This document shows positions 24,946 through 34,830 of a DNA stretch of 64,000 bases, piece by piece. A model generated the notes under the pieces. That model made no database searches and had not been told where the DNA came from. It saw nothing but the letters and a program-made list of their open reading frames with translations. Made by a program: the position numbers and the translations under genes. The first letter of the stretch is position 1. The number at the start of each line of letters is the position of its first letter. The stretch is from Manis javanica (lineage: Eukaryota; Chordata; Mammalia; Pholidota; Manidae), in the NCBI RefSeq assembly GCF_040802235.1, contig NC_133156.1, forward strand, positions 184,462,351 through 184,526,350, written 5' to 3'.

Positions 24946-27800
24946 CCATTGGAATTTTGACAGGAGTTGCACTGAATCTTCAGATGACTTTGAATAGTAT
25001 GGACTTTTCAACAATACTAAATCTTCTGATCCATGAACACAGAATCTTGTATTTGTGTCTTCTCCAGTTTTTTCATCAAAGTCTTATAGTTTTCATTCTC
25101 TGGATCTTCCACCTCCATGGCTAAATTTATTCCTCAATATTTTATTGTTATTGATGGTCTTGTGAATAGGATTATTTTCTTTATTTCTTTTGTTAGTACA
25201 CAGAAATGCAATTGACTTCTGGAGGTTGATTTTGTATCCTGTAACTTTACTGAATTTGTTGAATAATTCTAATAGGTTTTGGTGGGTTTTTGAGCATTTT
25301 CCATATATAAGATCATATTGTCTGTAGAGACAGCAATATTTCTTTTCTGATTTGGATGACTTTTATTTCTTTCTCTTGACTAACTTCTCTGGCTAGGACT
25401 TCCAGTTCTATGTTGAATATGAGTGGTGAGAGCTGGTGCCCTTGTCTTTTACCTGATCTTCGAGGAGAAACTTTGAGCCTTTCACTGTTGAGTATGAGGT
25501 AGGCTGTGGGCTTGTCATATATGGCCTTTATTATGTTGAGATATGATCCTTCCATACCCAATTTGTTGGGAATTTTTAACATGAAAGTATGTTATATTTT
25601 GACAAATTTTTTACATGTATTGAGAAGATTATATGCTTTTTATCCTTCATTCTCATAATATGATGTATCACATTTATTGATTTGTGTATGTTGAACCATT
25701 CTTACATCCCAGGGTTAAATCCCATTTGATTATGCTGTTTAATCCTTTTAATGTGCTGTTGGACTCAGTTTGCTAGTATTTTGCTAAGAATTTTTGCATC
25801 TGTATCAATCAGGGATGATAGCCTATAGCTTTGTTTTCTTGCAGTGCCCATAACAGGCTTTGGCATCAGGGTAATGCTGATCCTGTAAAATGAGTTTGGT
25901 AATGTTCCCTTCTCTTCAATTTTTTGGAAAAGTTTGTGAATAATTGGCATTAATTCTTCTTTTAATGTTTAGTAGAATTCATAGGGAAACTGGTCGTGGG
26001 ATTTTCTTTGTTGGGATGTTTTTGATTACTGATTCAATCTTATTAGTCATGGGTCTGTTCAGGTTTTCTATTTCTTCATGATTCAGTCTTGGTAGACTGT
26101 TTCTGGGAATTGATCCAGTTCAAAGTTATTAAATTTGTTGGCATATAATTTTTCATAGTTGTTTCTTATGATACTTTGTATTTATGAGGTATCAGTTGTA
26201 ATATCTCCTCTTTCATTTCTGACTGTTTGAGCTTCTCTCTTTTTCTTTCTTAGTCTAGCTAAAGGTTTGTCAATTTTGTTTATCTTCTCAAAAAACCAGC
26301 TCTTACTTCTGCTGATCTTGTCTATTGTTTTTCTGGTCTCCATTTCATGTATTTCCACTCTGATCTTTGTTATTTCCTTACTTTGATTAACTTAGGGCTT
26401 GGTTTGTTCTCCTTTTTTCTAGCTTCTTGAGGTGTAAAGTTAGATTATTTGATATCTTTCTTTTTTCTTAATGTAGATGTTTACTGCTATAAACTCCCTC
26501 TTACAGCTACTTCTGGGGCATCCATAAGTTTTGCTATGTTGTATTTCTACTTGTTTCAAGATATTTTTTTCTCTTTTGATTCCTTCTTTGACATATTGAT
26601 TGTTCAGAAGTGTGTTGTTTAATTTCCAAATATCTGTGAATTTTCCAGTTTTTCTCTTATTGATTTCTAGTTTCATACCATTGTAGTCAAACTTTTCATC
26701 CATATACCATACTTAGCATGATGTCGATCTTCTTAAATTTGCTGACTTGTTTTGTCATCTATCAAATGATATATCCTAGAGAATGTATTCATGTTACTAA
26801 TTAGCATCTTTTTATTTCATCTTGAAGAACTACTTTCAGCATTTAAGGGAGATCCTGTGGTGATGAACTCCCTCAGCTTTTATTTGTCTGGGAGTCTTTA
26901 TTCTCCTTCATTCCTGAAGGACAGCTTTGCCAAATAGTGTATTCTTGGTTGGTAATTTTTTTTTCTTTCAGCTTTTTGAATATATCATCCTACTCTGTCC
27001 TGGCCTGTAAGATTTCTGCTGATAAATTTTCTGATAGGAGATTATGAGGGTTCCCTTTTAAGTTATTAGCTTCTTTTCTCTTGCTGCTTTTAAGATTTTT
27101 CTTTTTGTCTTTGATTTTGACAGTTTTATTATAATGGGTCTTGGAGAACATATGTTTATGTTGAGTTTGTTTGGGAACCTATTAGCTTCAAGGACTTGGA
27201 TGTCCAAATCTCTCCCCAGATTTGAGAGGTTCTTAACCATTATTTAAATAAGTTCTCCACTTCCTCCTCCCTCCCTTATTCTTTGGGACTCTAATAATTT
27301 TCAAATTGTTTCTTTTTGATGGTGGCCCAGAGATCATGTAAGTTTTTTTTCACTCTTTCATTCTTTTTCCTTTGTTCTCCTCTGGATGACTTCAAAGTTC
27401 CAGCCTTATAATTCACATATGTTATCTGCTTGCTCCATTCTTCTGTTTAAGCTTTCTATTGCATTTTTCATTTAATTCATTGTATTCTTCAACTTAAGAA
27501 TTTCTGTTTGGTTCTTTTTTATTATTTCTATGTCTTTGTTAAACTTTTATTTATGTATTGTTAACCTGATTTTATTGAACTGTACTTTCTGTTTTCTTCT
27601 AGGCCATTAAGCTTTCTTAAAACAGCTATTTTGAAATCTTTATTGGGTGAACTGAAGATTTCCAAGTCTTTGGGGCTGGTTACTGGAAGATTATTGTGAA
27701 CCTTTGATAGTACCATGTTTCCTTGATTTTCATGTTCTTTGAAGTCTTGTATTGCTGTGTTCACATTTGAGGTAGCAGTTACCTTCCCCAGTCTTTACTG
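24946..27800 (-). mobile_element. Old L1 (L1-old), 5' part
   Basis: Resumes the element cut at 17842. It begins with the right duplication (24946-24958), then ORF2 RT remnants (25313-25582 and 25765-25950, with RQGHQLSP in place of RQGCPLSP). The endonuclease-RT linker follows at 26440-26703, holding WKLNNTLLNNQYVKE. Near 26.75-26.86 kb it passes almost directly into ORF1-like sequence, so the endonuclease domain appears deleted. ORF1 and 5' sequence continue to about 27.8 kb. Confidence 0.75.
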
Positions 27801-27826
27801 ACCCATACCACCAATGTGTCCAAACT

Positions 27827-27827
27827 C

Positions 27828-27860
<33 letters not shown>
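27827..27860. repeat. (TA)n microsatellite
   Basis: An AT dinucleotide run directly left of the tandem duplication; a shorter (TA)n closes the right side at 28817-28830. Confidence 0.9.
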
Positions 27861-27862
<2 letters not shown>

Positions 27863-28820
27863 CTGAGGAATTTACCTAGCAGAAAGTAAATGAGTCTAAT
27901 CATGCCCTGTGAGCAATTGACCCAGCTTGTTAAGAAAGTAAATGAATCTAATCAATGGGTATAAATTCTTATTCAAATCAGGGGTTTCTGTTTTCTTCCA
28001 ATAAAACTAAACGAGGATCTAAACTAGTTGTGAAGTGATAGAAGATAATTAAAAACAATTTGGTAATTATCAAGTCTTTCCCCTTGTTTTTGTAACTCAG
28101 AAGTAAAGTATTAAGTGCCATTGTTAAAATCAATTCTGCTTTTATATGAATCTACTTTTTAATGTGAACTAATTTCTTCTGGCAATAACTAATTTTAATG
28201 TATGGATATCTGTGTAGTTGAGAAAATAAAGCCTTTCACGTCTCTTCAAGAGATGCTTCCTCACTAAAATTTTTCATTTTACTTTTATGCTCATTATTTA
28301 TTCAATTTACTAGGCTAGGTAGGCTAGGCTAGTCCAGGCTAGCCTGAGGAATTTGCCCACCTGTTAACAAAGTAAATGAGTCTAATCATGCCCTGTGTGC
28401 AATTGACCCAACTGTTAAGAAAGTAAATGATGCTAATCAATGGGTATAAATTCTTATTCAAATCAGGGGTTTCTGTTTTCTTTCAATAAAACTAAAGGAG
28501 GATCTAAACTAGTTGTGAGGAGATAGAAGGTAATTAAAAACAATTTGGATATTATCAAGCCTTTCTTCTTGGTTTTGTAACTCAGAAGTAAAGTATTAAG
28601 TGCCATTGTTAAAATCAATTCTGCTTTTACATGAATCTACTTTTCAATATGAACTAATTACTTCTGGCAATACCTAATTTTAACGTATGGATATCTGTGT
28701 AGTTGAGAAAATAAAGCTTTTCACATGTCTTAAAGAGAAGCTTTCTCCCTAAAATTTTTCATTTTGCTTTTATGCTTGTTATTTATTCATTTTGCTAGGC
28801 TAGGCTAGGCTAGGCTGTAT
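27861..28820. repeat. 486-bp AT-rich unit in two tandem copies
   Basis: Copy 1 begins at 27861 (agctgaggaatttacc) and copy 2 at about 28341 (agcctgaggaatttgccc), in register over almost the whole length at an offset of 486 bp. Each copy ends in a (TAGGC)n run (about 28308-28345 and 28793-28816). Each has an inner repeat of an AAGTAAATG block about 50 bp apart, and two AATAAA strings. Roughly nine in ten bases agree between copies. No coding frame. Family unknown to me. Confidence 0.8.
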
Positions 28821-28830
28821 ATATATATAT

Positions 28831-29225
28831 TGCTGTAGCAGTGTGCTGGAACTTCATTGCACTCCTGATTTCCACAAGGTTGCTCTCATTTGCACATGCT
28901 TGTCTGTGACAGTTGTCTCCAGGGAATCCTGGACCATGACCAAGATGGGCTAGGGCCAGGTCACATGCTACTATAGGATCCATAGCCAGGACTGAGGTCT
29001 GCATGTCTTTTACCCAACACAGAGGTGGATAAGGCTCTTTTTGGGTCCCTTGGCATATGCTGCTGGATTCTATATCTCTCACAGTGGCACTTTTGTCTGT
29101 GGATGGGTGCCACATTGTTGTTGTTGGGAGGTGTATATAAACAATGGACTTCTTATTTGTGTATCTTGCTGATGCTTACTCTCCTAGGATTCTTATTGGA
29201 AAAAGCTTCCCTTTTTTATTGTTAA
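28831..29225 (-). other. Unassigned stretch, possibly the 5' UTR of the old L1
   Basis: The position upstream of the old L1 ORF1 and the style of sequence suggest an L1M 5' UTR, but I cannot confirm it. It would mean the 486-bp tandem unit lies within that L1's 5' region. Confidence 0.3.
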
Positions 29226-29264
29226 ATATATCAGACTTACTAAAAGTTTGAGTAAAATTTAATG

Positions 29265-30070
29265 GATACCCATGTATGCATCCTATGATATATAATAAGA
29301 AGGAATAATAAAAAAATTGAAACGTCCTGTGTCCTCCCTCTGCACCTCATTACCTGCTCCTTTCCCTTATTTTGAGATTGTCATGCTCTGCAAATGTTCA
29401 TAGATTTATTCATATACTTTAGCTCTAAAAACACATAGCATTATTTTGTAGTTTTACAAACTTAACAGAAATGGCATAATGCCACATGTATCCTTCTAAA
29501 ACTTGTTTTTTTACTCAGTATTATGTATTATGAGATTTATCCACATTAATACCAGTTCATTTTTATGAATAGGCCACCATTTATTTATCCATCTAGGTTG
29601 TTTTCATTTTTTACTTGTGATAGTCCAGAGAACATTCTGGTTCATGTATTCTGAAGTACACTTAAGGAGCTTCTGTAGTTGGGTTGAAGGGTTGGCACAG
29701 TCATCACATTTCTTGGGTAACAATGTGAAATGCAAACCTTCCTGTATCATAGTTCTGGCAGAGACCTCAAAGTTGGGGCTCAGTTTTTCCTGATAAGCTG
29801 TTTATCTTATTTTTTTTTTTTTACTGAGTTTAGGAATTTAAAAAATGTTTTCTATATACCAGTTCTTTGTTGGTTATACTCACTGCAAATACGTCTCTTA
29901 GGCTTTTCTCTTTGTTACTCTTTACTCTGCTTATAGTAAAAAAAAATTCTAGTTGAGTCAAATTTATTAATCTATTTCTTTATTGTTTAAGCCTTTTGGG
30001 TTTAAGTTCAGAACTTTTTCCTTAAGCCCTGTGATGGAAGGATTTATCTGTTACTCAATTCTAGCCATTT
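29265..30070 (-). mobile_element. Ancient L1 (L1ME-type) 3' fragment
   Basis: Minus-strand L1 3' UTR and distal ORF2, highly worn: tccatctaggttgttttcat, later ataccagttctttgttggtt and tttattaatctatttcttta. Confidence 0.65.
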
Positions 30071-30374
30071 ATTTTTAGTGGCGTAATGGGTTTTGGTTTA
30101 TGTGTTCTGGGTAGGGTCCTCTGGCCGGCCCTGGTTCGCTAATCCATGTGAACTATTACTTAGGCTTGCAGGGGCTCAAGCAGCTTCAGGAGCTGCCAGA
30201 CTCAAGGGTGGACACATCTTGCACTGTCTCATAATTCTCCAAGAACTACCATGATCTAGTTAGTGAGCTCAGCTGGAATTTTCCCAACAAAGGCTTACTG
30301 AAGTTGTTTTCTGGAACAGAGTTAGATGGCAATTGGTAGTTAGAAAAGAGAGATGGTTTAGTATGGGTTTTGGA

Positions 30375-30465
30375 ACAAGACAGAACTGGTTTTGAAATCC
30401 CAGTCAAGCACTAATCCTTAGTTTATCTGTAACATGGGGATAATGATAGCAAAATTGGGGGATTT
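30375..30465 (+). mobile_element. MIR SINE remnant
   Basis: tttgaaatcccagtcaagca followed by ttagtttatctgtaacatgg and ggataatgatag, the MIR core in forward orientation. Confidence 0.65.
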
Positions 30466-30519
30466 GTGATGAGTGTTAAATGTATAATTGTGGACACAGA
30501 GCAATCAGAATAGGCGGCA

Positions 30520-30650
30520 ATAGCTTAATTTGTTGAGCACGTAAATACATGCTGGTCACAAAGCTATAAACACTGTACATGAATTATCTCATTTGGTCCT
30601 TATAACAATCCTATGAAATTAAATACCACTACAGTGATAAGGTAGGGATT
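30520..30650 (-). mobile_element. MIR SINE remnant
   Basis: ttgttgagcacgtaaatac, then tgaattatctcatttggtcc and ttataacaatcctatgaaat: MIR in reverse orientation. Confidence 0.65.
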
Positions 30651-30659
30651 AAGGTAAAA

Positions 30660-30745
30660 ATTTTGTTGGGGTTCAGATTCCAGTTCATCTACTTACTGTG
30701 TGACCATCAACTCTTGCATTTTGGTTTTCTTATCTATATGTTCTA
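30660..30745 (+). mobile_element. MIR SINE remnant
   Basis: ggttcagattccagttcatc, then cttactgtgtgaccatcaac and ggttttcttatctat. It is followed by a short TATC/TATG-rich simple repeat to about 30790. Confidence 0.65.
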
Positions 30746-30804
30746 TCTATATGTTCTTATCTATATTTCTATCTGTTACATATAGAAATGTAACAATAGT
30801 TTAT

Positions 30805-31238
30805 ATTTGTTAGTTAGGGCTGCTGTACCAGAGTGCTACAGACTGAGTGACTTAAACAGAAATTTTTGTCTCATGGTTCTGTAGGCCAGAGGTCTGAAAT
30901 CAAGGTGTCAGCAGGGCCATGCTCCCTGTAAAGGTATGAGGGAGGGATCTATCTGTTCCAGACTTCTCTCCCAGCTTCTGGTATTCTTTGGCTCATGATA
31001 GGGTAATGCCAGACTTTAAATGGCATTCTTCTTGTGTTCATATCCCTGTGTCCAAATTTCCCCTTTTTATAAGGGCATCAGCCATATTGGGTTATAGGCC
31101 CTTCCCACTCCAGTATGACTTCACTGTAACTAATTACATCTGCAATGGCCCTATTTCCCAACAGATCACATTCTGAGGTACTGGGATGTAGAACAGTAAC
31201 ATACAAGTTTTGAGGGGTCACAATTCAACTTATAAAAA
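30805..31238 (-). mobile_element. MLT1-type solo LTR (ERVL-MaLR)
   Basis: The whole segment follows the MLT1 LTR in reverse: agggctgctgtaccagagtg, tgtccaaatttccccttttt, agatcacattctgaggtact, and the end cacaattcaacttata. About 430 bp and fairly complete. No internal retroviral sequence is attached. Confidence 0.75.
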
Positions 31239-31299
31239 TATACACGAAAGTTTGTCATGCAGATGAAAAGAGGAAATGTATGCAGAGGGTGTAGAGCAT

Positions 31300-31460
31300 T
31301 GGTGTATAGAAAATGACCAATGCAGGGTTAAGTCTTGTTACTACTACCAGAAGTCAGGTGGAAAAACTGATGCTCAGAGAGGTGGGATGACTTTCCTTAG
31401 GTCACATAGCCAAAGAATGGCAGAACGAGGACTTCAGCTTAGGTGTGGCTCGTCCCCAAA
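31300..31460 (-). mobile_element. MIR SINE remnant
   Basis: gaaaaactgatgctcagaga, then cttaggtcacatagccaaag and a cgaggacttcagc stretch: MIR in reverse. Confidence 0.65.
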
Positions 31461-31464
31461 CTTC

Positions 31465-32547
31465 TGTACTACATGTCTTCATCCCCTAACGAGGACAGAT
31501 GAGAGAAATTAATATTTCCAGACTCTGTTTAGAAGAGGATCCCTTGGGTATAATTATGAACAAAGAATGTTCTGAAAATTGTGCTCTAGTGCTTCAGTTG
31601 CTTCTTTGCATTGCATACTTTTTCATATTTTCAGGTAACATATTTAAGATAAAATGGTTGTCAGTGATAGAAATGAAGTAAATTAAAGGAAAAAAAAACT
31701 ATAAATCATTGCATCATTTTACTTTTCTCTTGGTTTCCCCATTACTTATTTATCACATTGTATCACTTATGCTCCATATTCCTCATTGCTACTTGTTCCA
31801 CTCAGTGTTGCCCAAAGCCAGGGCCCACAGCTCCCTGCCAGGGCTGCCCTCCTAGTAAGGCTTCCAAATGGCCCTTTTCCTTTCCTCCCAGTCAACACTT
31901 GCCTGTCCTATGTCCATGCTTATAAGGGGCTTCTCACCCAGGTGTCCTGGTTAAAAAAAGCCAAGGAGATAAGCTTTGCTGGGGCATATGTGCGGTAGCC
32001 CCAGGGGTTCCCAAAGGTGACCCCTGTGGTAGCCAGGGAATGGGGACAATGGGATTTACACTTAGGGACAAGTGAGAGATTGTTGTGGTGCAGGTTTAGT
32101 CCTGGTTTGAAGGTTGAGAACAAGCCTCAAGCCCAAGTCTTCAAATTCCTTATAGTTTCCCAAGTGGCTTGTCAATCAAGGCCCTGCAACAGGGTCCCCA
32201 CCCATGAGATCCATGTCTTCCGTCCCACTTGGAAAGCCCTCCCCCTACATAGCAACATCTTTGGGGACCAGGGAGACAGATCTTGCTACAAATTCAGATG
32301 CCACTGGGCACTGAGGAATTATGACCCCAATTTCCTTTTGTTCCTGTGTGGTTCATTGTGCAGCTAACCCTCACTGGTTATGCTGAGGCAAGGATTCTTT
32401 GGAATTTTTGAAGGAAATTTCCTCATATTTTCCATTTCTTTTCTTCCCAGAGACAGTTTGCTGGCAGAGTAATGGCCACTTTTCTCGGCAGCCAGATGAG
32501 AAACAAAGCTTCAGGCAGAGGCGAGAACAGTGCTTATGTGGCCAGCA
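31465..32547. other. Unique-looking intergenic DNA
   Basis: No gene recognised. Two overlapping frames (32017-32367 plus and 31920-32123 minus) lack any family signature. Confidence 0.5.
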
Positions 32548-32564
32548 CTGATGCTTGACATCTT
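32548..32564. repeat. Left target-site duplication of the L1-B composite
   Basis: ctgatgcttgacatctt, matched by ctgatccttgacatctt at 40544-40560 (one mismatch; the inner 11 bp are exact). It borders a T run on the left and the L1 5' end on the right. Confidence 0.85.
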
Positions 32565-32671
32565 TTTTTTTTTTTTGTATTATATTATATTATATTTTAT
32601 TTTTTTTCAAGTTTAAAAAAATTTATTTGTACTTACTCTTTACATGCTATAGACATGAATATTTGTAGGTA
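32565..32671 (-). mobile_element. Terminal segment X of the composite, with own poly(A)
   Basis: In element order this is about 95 bp of AT-rich sequence, an AATAAA (32596-32601) about 20 nt before the end, and a poly(A) of about 12 (plus-strand T run to 32576). It is the true 3' end of the whole insertion next to the target duplication. Origin unknown; transduced flank is the simplest reading. Confidence 0.6.
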
Positions 32672-33735
32672 TTTTTTTTTTTGAGAAGGCATCTCTCATA
32701 TTTATTGATCAAATGGTTGTTAACAACAATAAAATTCTGTATAGGGGACTCAATGCACAATCATTAATCAACCCCAAGCCTAGTTCTCAACAGTCTCCAG
32801 TCTTCTGAAGCATAATGAACAAGTTCTTACATGGTGAACAAATTCTTACATAGTGAATAAGTTCTTACATGGTGAACAGTACAAGGGCAGTCATCACAGA
32901 AACTTTCAGTTTTGATCACGCATTATGAACTATAAACAATCAGGTCAAATATGAATATTTGTTTGATTTTTATACTTGATTTATATGTGAATCCCACATT
33001 TCTCCCTTATTATTATTGTTATTATGATTATTATTTTTAATAAAATGCTGAAGTGGTAGGTAGATGCAAGATAAAGGTAGAAAACATAGTTTAGTGCTGT
33101 AAGAGGGCAAACGTAGATGATCAGGTGTGTGCCTGTAGACTAAGTATTAATCCAAGCTAGACAAGGGCAACAAAGCATCCACGGATGCATAAGATTTCTC
33201 TCAAAACAGGGGGGGTGGGGTTCTAAGCCTCACCTCTGTTGATCCCCAATTTCTCACCTGATGGCCCCCCTGCGACTGTGCCTGTCTTAGGTTGTTCCTC
33301 CCTTGAGGAATCTTACCCGTCTCTGGCTAACCAGTCATCTTCCGGGCCATACAGGGAAATGTAAAGTTGGTAAGTTAAGAGAGAAGCAATATTGTTTGAA
33401 AAGGTTAGCTTTTTACTTCTTTGGAGATTTATGCCCTGTGGCTTTTATGCCCAGCATTTGTCTTGAGGTAACATTACCACTTGGAAAAATTATGATACTT
33501 GGTAATTTCGTTATGAGGCACGAATTCTACTTAAGGGTTGTAATTAGGAAGGAAGAAGAAAAGCTATAGAAGTAGCAGACGAAAGAAAACATGGGAGGAT
33601 TGATTATTTCTTTGACATATCTTCTTTTAGAGTAACATAAGCATGTATAGGTTTTAAACTACTAATTAAATTGCATACACACATTAACATAATCGGAATA
33701 CAGCTACATAACCAAAGCAGACCTACAATTACCAG

Positions 33736-34110
33736 TCATCTCCAGTGAAACCAAGAAAACCAGTTGGGCACCCTAGGCATTTGTGAAAACTTATCAGTGA
33801 TATGATGGATATTCTCTAACTGAATTTGAATAGTTTGAGAAAAATCAGACAAATTAAAACAACACAGTCCTGGGAACTGTACACATCCCATATGTTCTTT
33901 TAACAGTAGATAGTCTGTAGTCACAAGATTTTGGAGCGCTGCAACTTGCACTTCTCCTAATTCTTGGTTGAGTTCTGACAGTATAGATCCAGTCAAATTT
34001 GTTGTTTTACTATATGCACAGGCCAGCTTAGATATCTCCTTCTTCATTCCAATGGCAAGTCCAGGAACCAGTGGGATGACTGCAGCTACAACTGCAACAG
34101 TGCCAGGATC
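33736..34110 (-). pseudogene. ERV Env transmembrane-subunit remnant
   Basis: A hydrophobic fusion-peptide-like stretch rich in Ala, Val and Pro (about 34045-34110) leads into a heptad region, an LQN-type segment in the place of the immunosuppressive-like domain, a CX6CC disulfide motif, and an aromatic-rich stretch before the stop at 33736. The open part is 103 codons. The surface subunit is missing, there is a frameshift upstream, and no membrane anchor follows. It is a fragment that cannot encode a working envelope. Confidence 0.7.
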
Positions 34111-34129
34111 TTTGTTGAAGTTTTTTGAT

Positions 34130-34490
34130 GTTCATCTTCTGGAATGACTCTTCCAGAGAATGTTGATGTTGGAAGTTCTTCTTCATATCGTATCTTAATT
34201 CGTTTTCTGGGTAGCCAAATTAGGCTTTGATCCTCTGTATAAACACAAACAAACCCTTTGCCCACACTTTGATATGCCCTTTATATCATTGTGAAGAACT
34301 TATTGGAGATCACCACACAGGAACTGCTTTTTTTTTTTTAAGAGAAAGGAATATTATCAGAAAAATGTACTTCCATAGCTGATCATCTGACACCCTTTAA
34401 ATGATCAAACTTAAGGATATTTAAAGCATGCTTTAATTGTTGATTTACAGTTAGTTTTATCCTATCAGGGAGTAATCCCCTTTCCTTTCC
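34130..34490 (-). pseudogene. Retroviral integrase C-terminal remnant
   Basis: One minus-strand frame, interrupted by three stop codons, shows the LN-rich helix region typical of betaretroviral integrase. It is followed by a GKGFVCV-type strand and a WLPRKR-type strand of the C-terminal DNA-binding fold. Family assignment is from motif memory. Broken and non-functional. Confidence 0.6.
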
Positions 34491-34830
34491 TTTTTTTTTT
34501 AATCATTCATCTACAATTACATGAAGAATATTATGTTTGCTAGGTTCTCCCCTATACCAGCCCCCCCCCCACAAACCCCTTTTACAGTCACTGTCTATCA
34601 GCATAGCAAAATGTTGTAGAATCACTACTTGTCTTCCCTGTGTTGTACAGCCCTCCCTTTTCTCCCCCCCCATTATACATACTAATCATAATACCCTCTT
34701 TCTTCTCCCTCCCCCTTATCCCTCCCTACCCACCCATCCGCCCCAGTCCCTTTCCCTTTGGTACCTGTTAGTCCATTCTTGGGTTCTGTGATTCTGCTGC
34801 TGTTTTGTGCCTTCAGTTTTTCCTTTGTTC

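Larger units (their letters stand above)
32672..34490 (-). mobile_element. Betaretrovirus-like ERV retroposon with poly(A) tail
   Basis: In element order: a truncated start at 34490 directly against the L1-B poly(A); a decayed integrase C-terminal region (to about 34180); an Env transmembrane-subunit remnant (about 34110-33736); about 1 kb of 3' sequence that may include LTR U3-R; AATAAA at 32701-32706; and an A tract (plus-strand T run 32672-32682) about 18 nt later. Ending in poly(A) rather than a full LTR indicates a reverse-transcribed, L1-mobilised RNA copy. I recall very similar high-copy sequence in pangolin genomes, which I could not check. Confidence 0.75.

Noticed and set aside
27861-28820. 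CRISPR-like array
   Set aside because: Only two long copies, no short regular repeats with spacers, and a mammalian context.
33736-34490. Functional captured envelope gene
   Set aside because: Surface subunit missing, frameshift and stops present, open part only 103 codons with no membrane anchor.
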